DNA from: Polaribacter marinaquae
Lineage (GTDB): Bacteria; Bacteroidota; Bacteroidia; Flavobacteriales; Flavobacteriaceae
Direction of reading: 5' to 3'
Assembly: GCF_038019025.1 (NCBI RefSeq)
Contig: NZ_CP150496.1
Span: forward strand, 895,501-959,500
Length of the DNA: 64,000 nucleotides
Shown here: one piece after another, positions 55,297-63,112 of the stretch
Layout: each line of letters begins with the position of its first letter
How positions within the stretch are numbered: the stretch's first letter is position 1
Program-made: the position numbers and the translations under genes
The notes under the pieces: model-generated
Databases searched by the model: none
What the model was told of the DNA's origin: nothing
What the model saw: the letters and a program-made list of their open reading frames with translations, nothing else

Positions 55297-57580
55297 AAAT
55301 ACAAACGCACAACCACCAGAAAAACTTACCGGAATTAAGTTAAAAGACATTCCAGATTCTGCGGTTGGCTTTAAAGCAATTACTTCCGCATTAAAGCATG
55401 TTACAAAAGAAGTTGGTTTGGTAAAAGGTATTGGTTTATTAAAAAATTTAAATCAAAAAGATGGTTTTGATTGCCCTGGTTGCGCATGGCCAGATCCAGA
55501 TGCTAAAAGAGCTTTTTTAGCAGAATATTGTGAAAACGGTGCAAAGGCTGTTGCCGAAGAAGCTACCAAAGATAAAGTTTCGCCGCTATTTTTTGCAACA
55601 CATTCTGTTAACGAACTTTCTAAATTATCTGATTATGAAATTGGAAAAAGCGGACGAATTACACAACCCATGTATTTGCCAGAAGGAAAAGATAACTACG
55701 AAGAAATTTCTTGGGAAAACGCTTTTTCTATAATTGGACAAGAATTAAATGCTTTACAATCTCCAGACGAGGCAATTTTTTACACCTCTGGAAGAACAAG
55801 TAACGAGGCAGCATATTTATATCAATTGTTTGTTAGACATTACGGTACTAATAATTTACCAGATTGTTCTAATATGTGTCATGAATCTAGTGGTAGCGCA
55901 CTTTCAGAAACGTTAGGAATTGGTAAAGGATCTGTTACTTTAGAGGATTTTAATCATGCTGATTTAGTTATAGTTATGGGGCAAAACCCAGGAACTAATC
56001 ACCCAAGAATGTTAACCGCATTAGGAGAAACTAAAAATAATGGCGGAAAAATAATTACTGTAAATCCGTTACCAGAAGTAGGCTTACTAAATTATAAAGA
56101 TCCACAGGATCCATTAAAATGGGTTGGTTCTGGTCAAGATTTAACCGATTTATTTTTACAAGTAAAAATAAACGGTGACGTTGCCTTACTTAAAATTATT
56201 TTAAAATTAATGAAAGAAAAAGAAGTAGCATCGCCTAATTCTGTTTTTAATCATGAATTTATAAATAGCAAAACCGAAGGTTTAGATGCTCTTTTAAATG
56301 ATCTTGATACTTTTTCTATTGAAGAATTATTACCTCAAACAGGTTTAACCCTAGAAGAAATTGAAAAAGCTACCGAATTAATAATTAATAATGATAAAAT
56401 AATTATTTGTTGGGCCATGGGCTTAACCCAGCATAAAAATGCAGTTGATAATATTAGAGAGTTAGTTAATATTCTTCTGTTAAAAGGAAGTATTGGTAAA
56501 AAAGGTGCCGGAACTTGCCCCGTTCGTGGTCATTCTAATGTTCAAGGAGATAGAACTATGGGTATTTGGGAAAAAATGCCGGATTCGTTTATCGATAATT
56601 TAGAAAAAGAGTTTTCATTTAAAGCACCCAGAAAACATGGTTATGATGTTGTAAACTCTATAGAAGCTATGCATAAAGGTAAAGCTAAGGTTTTTATTGG
56701 AATGGGTGGTAATTTTGTTTCTGCAACTCCAGATACAGAATACACAGCAGATGCATTAAGAAACTGTAATCTTACAGTTCATATTTCTACAAAACTAAAT
56801 AGAAGTCATTTAATTCACGGTAAACAAGCATTAATTTTGCCGTGTTTAGGACGCTCAGAAAAAGATATTACTGCCAATGGAGAACAATTTATAACCGTAG
56901 AAAATTCTATGGGAGTTGTGCATCAATCTAAAGGTCATTTAAAACCTCACTCTCCTTTTTTATTAAGTGAAACTGCAATTGTTGCAGGTATGGCAACTGC
57001 TACTTTAGTTAATTCGAATGTGAATTGGACCAAACTTGCTTCTGATTATGATTTAATCAGAAATAAAATTGAAGCAACAATTCCTGGTTTTGATAACTAT
57101 AATGAAAAAGCAAGAATTAAAGGCGGCTTTTATTTACCCAACAACGCTAGAGATAACAACTTCTCTCCTACTGCCACAGGAAAAGCAAATTTTACACTAA
57201 ATCAACCATCTGATTTAAATTTAAATAAAAATGAATTTATAATGATGACAATTAGAACTCACGATCAATATAACACAACTATCTATGGCTTAAATGATCG
57301 ATATAGAGGAGTTTTAAACGAAAGAAGAATTGTTTTTATGAATGAAGAAGACATGAAGGAAAACAATTTAAATCAATTAGATTTAGTAGATTTGGTGAGT
57401 CATTTTAACAATCAAAAAAGAATTGCAAAAGGATTCTTAGTTGTAAAATACGATATACCCAAGCAATGTACAGCAACTTACTTTCCAGAAGCAAATGTGC
57501 TTGTACCAATAAAAAGTGTGGCTAGAAAAAGTAACACACCAACATCAAAAACAGTTATTATTACAGTTGAAAAAAGATAA
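55289..57580 (+). CDS. FdhF/YdeP family molybdopterin oxidoreductase
   Basis: The 763-residue protein is a molybdenum- or tungsten-bis-MGD oxidoreductase of the YdeP type. It shows the family N-terminus GFDCPGCAWPDPDAKRAFLAEYCENG, FYTSGRTSNEAAYLYQLFVRHYGTNNLPDCSNMCHESSG (the Cys is the probable metal ligand, with His after it) and VIVMGQNPGTNHPRML. The C-terminal molydopterin-binding domain has MMTIRTHDQYNTTIYGLNDRYRGV. Only the short CxxC is visible near residue 60 instead of the classical four-Cys cluster site, as in YdeP. The physiological substrate of this group is unsettled, and acid-resistance roles are known for E. coli YdeP. It is coupled to fdhD. Confidence 0.9.
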   Translation: MSKNTNAQPPEKLTGIKLKDIPDSAVGFKAITSALKHVTKEVGLVKGIGLLKNLNQKDGFDCPGCAWPDPDAKRAFLAEYCENGAKAVAEEATKDKVSPLFFATHSVNELSKLSDYEIGKSGRITQPMYLPEGKDNYEEISWENAFSIIGQELNALQSPDEAIFYTSGRTSNEAAYLYQLFVRHYGTNNLPDCSNMCHESSGSALSETLGIGKGSVTLEDFNHADLVIVMGQNPGTNHPRMLTALGETKNNGGKIITVNPLPEVGLLNYKDPQDPLKWVGSGQDLTDLFLQVKINGDVALLKIILKLMKEKEVASPNSVFNHEFINSKTEGLDALLNDLDTFSIEELLPQTGLTLEEIEKATELIINNDKIIICWAMGLTQHKNAVDNIRELVNILLLKGSIGKKGAGTCPVRGHSNVQGDRTMGIWEKMPDSFIDNLEKEFSFKAPRKHGYDVVNSIEAMHKGKAKVFIGMGGNFVSATPDTEYTADALRNCNLTVHISTKLNRSHLIHGKQALILPCLGRSEKDITANGEQFITVENSMGVVHQSKGHLKPHSPFLLSETAIVAGMATATLVNSNVNWTKLASDYDLIRNKIEATIPGFDNYNEKARIKGGFYLPNNARDNNFSPTATGKANFTLNQPSDLNLNKNEFIMMTIRTHDQYNTTIYGLNDRYRGVLNERRIVFMNEEDMKENNLNQLDLVDLVSHFNNQKRIAKGFLVVKYDIPKQCTATYFPEANVLVPIKSVARKSNTPTSKTVIITVEKR

Positions 57581-57599
57581 AAATTTTAAAATTACACTT

Positions 57600-59138
57600 G
57601 TGAAAAACTATTTATTAATTTTAGCTACCATTTTTTGCACTCAAATTCTTACTTCTCAAACGAATTTAGTTCCAGAAAAAAAAGTGCAAAACGGATTTTT
57701 AAAAGTAGATTTTTTATCTATTGAAATGCCACAACTAGAAATTCCTAATGAACCAAACATGGGATTTTCAGGAATACATTATAATTTATTTTTAAATGAT
57801 GATTTGTATGCAGGTTTAGGTATTTATGGTGCTGTAACTGGTAGAAGAGGTGGTTTTTTTACACTTGGCGTTAATGCTGGATACAAGAAATTTTTAACCG
57901 AAAAATTATTTATAGATACCGGTTTTCATTTTGGTGGCGGCGGTGGAGCAGCTGCGGCAGATGGTGGTGGTGCCTTTATTTTACCCCACTTTAATCTAGG
58001 CTATAAATTTGATCATTTCAACTTAAATGCTGGTTACAGTTATGTGAACTTTTTTGATGATGGAAAAATTAACGGAAGTCAATTAAATTTTGCAGTAGAA
58101 ATCCCGGTAAACTTTAATTATTCTGATTATAATGTTATTGATGAAAAATTTTCAATTCAAGATTTAGAAAATTCATCTTGGAATAATCCTACTAAAAAAT
58201 CATCTCTAACAATACATTTTAATAATTTAAAAGCTTTTAAAGCCAAAAATTATGCAGGAGGAGTTATTGAAGGCAAAACAATTAGATTAGCAGGTTTTGA
58301 ATTTGCAAATTACATTACAGAAAATTGGTTTGCTTTTTTAAAGCTAGATGGTGCTTACAGCGGAATTAGAGCTGGCTATATGGATGTTTTATTAGGAGCT
58401 GGTTACAATTTCTCTTTTAATAAATATAGAACAAACATATTAACCAAACTTGCAATTGGCGCCGGTGGTGGCGGTGGCGTTAATTCTGATGGTGGATTTA
58501 TGATTTCACCAGATATTTCTATTGAACAGAAATTATTTGGTAATACTTACTTAGCATTAAATAAAGGATATTTATTTACACCAAACACAGAATTTTTTAC
58601 AACTTCTACTTACGGATTTGGTCTAAAATATTATGTAGATAGAAATGGGATACAATCAAGTTATAAAAACTTTAAAGAAGGTAAATTTAAAGGAATACAA
58701 CTTATTGTAAAGCAAGATTGGTATTTAGATGCAGAACGTATGGAATTAGATACAGAAGATATGCACCAAATATCCTTACAAGTTAACTTTGATCTTTCTA
58801 AAAATTTATATGTAGCAGGTCAAACTTCATTTGCTAACTTTGGTAATGCAGGTGCTTATGCAGAAGGAATTGTTGGATTAGGTCTTAAATCTGGTAATTT
58901 TTTTAATAAAAGTATCACGATTTTCACACAAATTTTAGCTGGTGCAGCCGGTGGCGGAAACATTAGCACAGGCGAAGGATTGATTATAAAACCAAGTTTA
59001 GGACTAAATTATCAACTAACTAATAAAGTAAGCTTAAGAAGTGCTTTTGGTTATGTAAAAGCTAAAGGAGGAGAATTGAGCAATCCGTTTTTAAATTTTG
59101 GATTAAATTTTGATTTTTCTTTTCTAAATATGAAATAA
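57600..59138 (+). CDS. Outer-membrane-type beta-barrel protein, function unknown, GTG start
   Basis: I choose GTG 57600 (MKNYLLILATIFCTQILTSQTN), which gives a proper signal peptide and 512 residues. The frame upstream to 57516 overlaps the oxidoreductase gene and is not signal-like. The mature part is long amphipathic beta-strands with Gly-rich turns (HFGGGGGAAAADGGGAFILPHFNLGY, AIGAGGGGGVNSDGGFMIS, ILAGAAGGGNISTGEGLI). The three GGG-plus-acid turns repeat at similar distances, and two halves look related. The C-terminal FLNFGLNFDFSFLNMK is a typical barrel end. It begins 19 bp after the oxidoreductase, so it may be part of that unit, which is unusual for a cytosolic enzyme. Confidence 0.75.
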   Translation: MKNYLLILATIFCTQILTSQTNLVPEKKVQNGFLKVDFLSIEMPQLEIPNEPNMGFSGIHYNLFLNDDLYAGLGIYGAVTGRRGGFFTLGVNAGYKKFLTEKLFIDTGFHFGGGGGAAAADGGGAFILPHFNLGYKFDHFNLNAGYSYVNFFDDGKINGSQLNFAVEIPVNFNYSDYNVIDEKFSIQDLENSSWNNPTKKSSLTIHFNNLKAFKAKNYAGGVIEGKTIRLAGFEFANYITENWFAFLKLDGAYSGIRAGYMDVLLGAGYNFSFNKYRTNILTKLAIGAGGGGGVNSDGGFMISPDISIEQKLFGNTYLALNKGYLFTPNTEFFTTSTYGFGLKYYVDRNGIQSSYKNFKEGKFKGIQLIVKQDWYLDAERMELDTEDMHQISLQVNFDLSKNLYVAGQTSFANFGNAGAYAEGIVGLGLKSGNFFNKSITIFTQILAGAAGGGNISTGEGLIIKPSLGLNYQLTNKVSLRSAFGYVKAKGGELSNPFLNFGLNFDFSFLNMK

Positions 59139-59386
59139 TTTTTTGTACATTTACAATATCAATTCTAAGCAATTGAACTCCCTGAATTAAGCTTATAATT
59201 ATTTTATAGATTTATGTATTTATTTACATCAATCGAAATTATAATACAAAATAAAGCACCCTAACTTTACACGTATTTTTGTTCTATTATTTTATAGTTC
59301 CAGAATAACTAAAGTATCAACCTCTAAAAATTAGTTTCTGATTGTAAATAATAGTTTTTATTCAATTTTATAAAAATTATTTTAAG

Positions 59387-59650
59387 ATGAAAAAAGTTTT
59401 TTTAACAACATTATTTGCAAGTTTAATGCTTGCCAGTTGTCAACCAGCAAAGACAGAAATAGAACATTATGAGTCTAATAAAGCTGTAGTTGCAAAAGAA
59501 TTCCCAAATTACCACATAACATCATTTAGACAGTATAGTTACATTTTTCAAGTATCTAACCCAGAACATGTAATTAAGTTAACTTTAGATAATGCTGTTA
59601 TTGTAAAGAAAGATACTTTAAAAGTATTTGCTACAGTAACAAGAAGATAA
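59387..59650 (+). CDS. Small lipoprotein, function unknown
   Basis: The 87-residue protein starts MKKVFLTTLFASLMLASCQP, a lipoprotein signal with the acylated Cys at residue 18. It has a short mature domain (KAVVAKEFPNYHITSFRQYSYIFQVSNPEHVIKLTLDNAVIVKKDTLKVFATVTRR) with two or three beta-strands. It stands alone: 248 bp of A/T-rich DNA lie upstream, without a clear gene, and a 10-bp perfect hairpin lies downstream. No family is recognised. The signal peptide and spacing support a real gene. Confidence 0.7.
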   Translation: MKKVFLTTLFASLMLASCQPAKTEIEHYESNKAVVAKEFPNYHITSFRQYSYIFQVSNPEHVIKLTLDNAVIVKKDTLKVFATVTRR

Positions 59651-59695
59651 TTATACCCCCAAAAGTAAGTTTAAATACGTCTGTTAACGTAATTT

Positions 59696-59721
59696 GAGTA
59701 ACCATAAAAAAATGGTTACTC
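59696..59721. terminator. Perfect 10-bp hairpin between small lipoprotein and helicase genes
   Basis: GAGTAACCAT (59696-59705) and ATGGTTACTC (59712-59721) pair exactly around six A. No long T run follows on either strand, so it may be a weak bidirectional terminator between the two convergent genes. Confidence 0.6.
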
Positions 59722-59738
59722 ATTTCTATGCACAATAT

Positions 59739-62705
59739 TTAACTTGGCAACACCTCTATATTTAGGTGTTTTTTTAAGACACCAGAAGGCACATCTTTTG
59801 ATTCATCAAATATTCTTGTATCACCAAATAATATAAAGCTATCTTTAGCTCGAGAAACTGCAACATTAAGCATGTTGGGTTTATTGTCTCTATCAAAAAA
59901 TAACACACCTTCATCTTCTATACTGTAAACAGAACTAAATAAAACGATACTTCGCTCTGCACCTTGCAATGCATGCACTGTGCCTAATTTTATATCGTTT
60001 ACTTTAAAACCAGAATCTATCAAAGCTTTAGATAATTCGGTTTTTTGACTAGCAAAAGGTGTAATAATTCCTAATACTTTTTCTATGGATTCTACATTAT
60101 ATGCTTTTTGAATATCAGCTTTATGTCTGTTTAGCCACATAATAATAGATTTTACTTCATTTTTATTATGACGACTACTAAATTTTCTTTCACTTAAACC
60201 TTCTATATGATATGCCATCATAGAAGGAAAAATTTGATCTTTACTTGCTTTTCCTTTCATTGGTTTAAGAATACCATCATAAGCTAATTCATTACAAAAA
60301 CCAATAATTTCATCATTACATCTTCTATGTTCTAATAATAACAATCCGTTTTCTTTCTTTGTAATTAGCGGTGTTTCATATTCACATGCATTTTGAGCCA
60401 TTTTCATGATACTACCATTAGATGCCAGAAAACCAATTTCTTTTAAATAATTATAATCATCTTGACTAGAGACAATATGCTGATTTAACAAATTACCAGA
60501 ATCAATTTTTGGAGGTATAGACCAAATCGGTTCTATTTGTTTTAAATCTCCTACAACAATTGCTTTTTTTGCCAACGAAAAAATAGGAATACTTACCTCT
60601 GGAGTTACTTGTCCGGCTTCATCAATAATTAATAAATCTAGAAAATTAAACAATGGTAAATATTCAAAAACAGCTTTTCCGTTTTCGTTTTCACCTTGAA
60701 ACTGACTAAATAAAAAGTGTGAAGGTGCCATATATAAAGTTGCAACAAAACAAGGAGTTAACATTGCTCTTCTTTTCCATTTTGCAGCTACTACTCTTTC
60801 TCCTGTTCCTTTTTCTGTTTCGTTAAGTAGAACATCTTCGGTTTCTAAAATCCATCTTGCTTCCCAGTAATGTGTTGCTAATAAAAAAGCTTTATGACGA
60901 ATATTTAAATCAATTTCATCATAAAAAAAACGATGACTTTTATCCTCAGATTCCATTTTTTCATACTCAAACTCCCACATTTGTTCTTCAGAGACAAATG
61001 GGTAACCAGTAATACTATTTTTAAATTTCCAGTTTTTTAATTTTAAGTTGGATGATAAAGCTAGATTTATATCTGCAATACATTTTTTGATAAATATCAA
61101 TGTAGCATCAGAATTATTTAAAACTTCTTTATCAATTTTAAAAATTTTATCTGAGTTTTCATTTTTAGAATCTACTTCAAAGTATTGTTCTACTTCCTCT
61201 AAAAAATTACGCTCATCCGAAGAAGATTTAAGTGTATTTAGTATCGTTCTCCATTTCTGTAAATTAGAAATTTGAATGGTATTTTTCTGAATATGATCTT
61301 TCTTATTAAGTAAAAGATTATTTACACTTTTAATGGATTTCAAATAATCTTGAGAAATACGAACTCCGTCAATTAAATTATCTTGTAAAATAGTTATTTC
61401 TTCTTGAAGTTGAAGGCAAGCATCTTCTAACGAATCTAATTCCACATTAAAGTACTCGGTATATTTACTAAAATAAAAATGTTTTGCATCCTCTAAATAC
61501 TTTTCATTTTCTAAATCACACAGAGTACCTTCATTGCCAAACATATTGCCTTTAAGGTAATTTATATCTTTAAGTTTTTTTTCACTTTTAGAATTCGAAG
61601 GTAAATAAGTGGCATAGCCGTTAAAACCAGGAATCCATCTTTCTGCCAAATCACCTAAAGTACTCTTAGAATTAATAAAACTATCTATAATATTTGTAAC
61701 CGCTTGGTTATTTGTTGAACATGCCAAAATAACTGGCGCATCATCTCCTTCAATAACTGCTCTAACAACTTCTGTAGCAACCAAACTTTGTAAAAGTGTT
61801 GTTTTTCCGGTACCAGGCGGACCATTTACAGCAGTAATTGCATTTTCTTCTGCTGTAAAATATGATAATAAAGTTTTTCTCTGACTTATAGAAAGCGGAA
61901 ACTCATTAGACATTTGACCTAAATGTAAATGATTATAATTTAAAAAACCAGCACCTGTTATTGGTTCTCTTTTCTGCTTTAAATTAGGATCTATTAATTT
62001 AGAAATTAAAGGCAATTCTTCTGTTTCACTTAATAAGTTTTCATATAAAAATAAGATACTTTTTGCAGCAGAAATCTTAGAACTTCTTGCAAAATAAGTC
62101 GCTTTATGGTTTGTTGTAAATCCTTCTGCATGATAACTCGCAATTGCATTGTAAGTCACTTCAGAAAAAATCATATTTACATATTCCCAATAAACATCCC
62201 AAGGCAAAACCTCATCTTCAGCTTCTGGTTTTTCTATTTCTCTAGCTTCTGCAATTGTTTCTGTGGATGAAAAAATAAAATCGTTTCCAATATCTGCTTT
62301 AGGATCTAAATAATCACGAACAAATAGCGGAAAAATTTCTTTTGGTGATGATAATTGACCTGCTCTATTTACTCTTGCGGTTATCCAAAAAGGATAAATA
62401 GATTTTTGCTTAAAATTTTGGTCTGCTGAAATTACATCTAACTGAAAAGGTGCTATAATTATTTCTGTATCGAAAATTGTGTACCAATTTACATGCTCTT
62501 TATTGGTAATTCCTTTTAACCGATTGATTCTTTTTTCTTCAAAATCTAACATATCAGCTGCGTTATTAGGGTTGATTGTTCCTGCGCCTAAGTCACAATA
62601 ATTTTGATGAAAAATATTTTTTATTCTAGAAATATCAACGGCTAAATTCTCGCTATCTATTAAACTATTTTTATAATAATGCAACCAGTTTTTAACGTTA
62701 TTCAT
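59739..62705 (-). CDS. Superfamily 1 DNA/RNA helicase (UPF1/Dna2-like), large N-terminal domain
   Basis: The 988-residue protein has an unassigned N-terminal region of about 270 residues and then an SF1B-type helicase. Walker A GPPGTGKTT lies at 295-303 and motif Ia ILACSTNNQAVTNII follows. A long insertion of about 300 residues comes before Walker B LLIIDEAGQ near 688 and motif III VVGDLKQIEPIW. Motif V is GTVHALQGAERSIVLFSS and motif VI is LNVAVSRAKDSFILFGD. The core is complete, so it should be an active ATPase. No nuclease motif is obvious in the rest. It lies against the tRNA remnant and the cas1-bearing element and is a candidate defence or repair helicase. It is a single gene. Confidence 0.88.
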   Translation of the reverse strand: MNNVKNWLHYYKNSLIDSENLAVDISRIKNIFHQNYCDLGAGTINPNNAADMLDFEEKRINRLKGITNKEHVNWYTIFDTEIIIAPFQLDVISADQNFKQKSIYPFWITARVNRAGQLSSPKEIFPLFVRDYLDPKADIGNDFIFSSTETIAEAREIEKPEAEDEVLPWDVYWEYVNMIFSEVTYNAIASYHAEGFTTNHKATYFARSSKISAAKSILFLYENLLSETEELPLISKLIDPNLKQKREPITGAGFLNYNHLHLGQMSNEFPLSISQRKTLLSYFTAEENAITAVNGPPGTGKTTLLQSLVATEVVRAVIEGDDAPVILACSTNNQAVTNIIDSFINSKSTLGDLAERWIPGFNGYATYLPSNSKSEKKLKDINYLKGNMFGNEGTLCDLENEKYLEDAKHFYFSKYTEYFNVELDSLEDACLQLQEEITILQDNLIDGVRISQDYLKSIKSVNNLLLNKKDHIQKNTIQISNLQKWRTILNTLKSSSDERNFLEEVEQYFEVDSKNENSDKIFKIDKEVLNNSDATLIFIKKCIADINLALSSNLKLKNWKFKNSITGYPFVSEEQMWEFEYEKMESEDKSHRFFYDEIDLNIRHKAFLLATHYWEARWILETEDVLLNETEKGTGERVVAAKWKRRAMLTPCFVATLYMAPSHFLFSQFQGENENGKAVFEYLPLFNFLDLLIIDEAGQVTPEVSIPIFSLAKKAIVVGDLKQIEPIWSIPPKIDSGNLLNQHIVSSQDDYNYLKEIGFLASNGSIMKMAQNACEYETPLITKKENGLLLLEHRRCNDEIIGFCNELAYDGILKPMKGKASKDQIFPSMMAYHIEGLSERKFSSRHNKNEVKSIIMWLNRHKADIQKAYNVESIEKVLGIITPFASQKTELSKALIDSGFKVNDIKLGTVHALQGAERSIVLFSSVYSIEDEGVLFFDRDNKPNMLNVAVSRAKDSFILFGDTRIFDESKDVPSGVLKKHLNIEVLPS

Positions 62706-62879
62706 TTACCTAATATAGATTAGCTCTTTGGAGAAATTAGAGGGCGAATATATACTTTTTAAGAAGCAATTATCAATTATAAAAGTAGATTGTTAATAAA
62801 TAAAATTACCTTAAAATATTATTTATTGATTTCTAAATAATTAGAAAAACTGAGATTATAAAAACTTTATATAAACAAA

Positions 62880-62905
62880 AAACCATCACATTTCTGTGAT
62901 GGTTT
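62880..62905 (-). terminator. Terminator of the lost minus-strand tRNA gene
   Basis: AAACCATCACA pairs with TGTGATGGTTT (62880-62905). Read on the minus strand the stem follows the tRNA 3' remnant after three bases and ends in TTTTTTG. This is the ordinary arrangement downstream of a tRNA gene. Confidence 0.75.
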
Positions 62906-62908
62906 AAG

Positions 62909-62930
62909 TGAGCCCTGAAGGATTCGAACC
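62909..62930 (-). other. Truncated tRNA 3' end, probable attachment-site core
   Basis: Read on the minus strand, 22 nt give the T-loop GGTTCGAATCC followed by the 3' T-stem and the acceptor strand ending GGGCTCA, without encoded CCA. The 5' part of the tRNA (D-arm, anticodon arm, variable loop) is missing. The next bases are a run of A that pairs poorly with the T-stem. Such a 22-nt 3' remnant beside the original terminator is what remains when an element integrates into a tRNA gene. The intact tRNA would be restored at the far side of the element, beyond the window. The isotype cannot be given because the anticodon is absent. Confidence 0.7.
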
Positions 62931-62980
62931 TTTTTTTGTTTTATTAGTGTTTATAGTACTTACCTTAACTCTATTATTTT

Positions 62981-63000
62981 AGTGTGCCTAAAAGTGTGCC
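62981..63000. repeat. Tandem AGTGTGCC repeats beside the tRNA remnant
   Basis: AGTGTGCC occurs at 62981-62988 and again at 62993-63000, with four bases between. Short direct repeats within about 100 bp of a tRNA attachment core are typical arm-type binding sites of tyrosine recombinases. They sit on the cas1 side of the core, which suggests that the integrated element extends to the right. Confidence 0.55.
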
Positions 63001-63112
63001 TTATATTTTAATATTGTAAACTTTACTATCCCTAATGTAGGATACTAAAAAATAGCTTTTATAATTTAAATAGATGATTCATAGGGGAATTTCTTACTTT
63101 TAAAAGAAAAAT

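Larger units (their letters stand above)
62706..63112. other. Non-coding junction between helicase gene and cas1
   Basis: These 407 bp hold no gene. From left to right they contain A/T-rich DNA with no motif that I can name (62706-62879), a tRNA-type terminator, a 22-nt tRNA 3' end, an A/T-rich bridge, two copies of AGTGTGCC and a short inverted repeat TATCC/GGATA near 63028-63045. The cas1 start follows a leader AAAAGAAAA. I see no CRISPR repeat and no anti-repeat that would mark a tracrRNA, although a weak match could be missed by eye. Confidence 0.6.

Noticed and set aside
59139..59386. Possible gene in the gap before the small lipoprotein
   Set aside because: No frame with a start and plausible length is present. 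The DNA is A/T-rich with no clear motif.
62706..63112. CRISPR array or tracrRNA before cas1
   Set aside because: No repeat of 30-50 bp recurs in this stretch. The only hairpins are explained by the tRNA terminator and a short TATCC/GGATA dyad.
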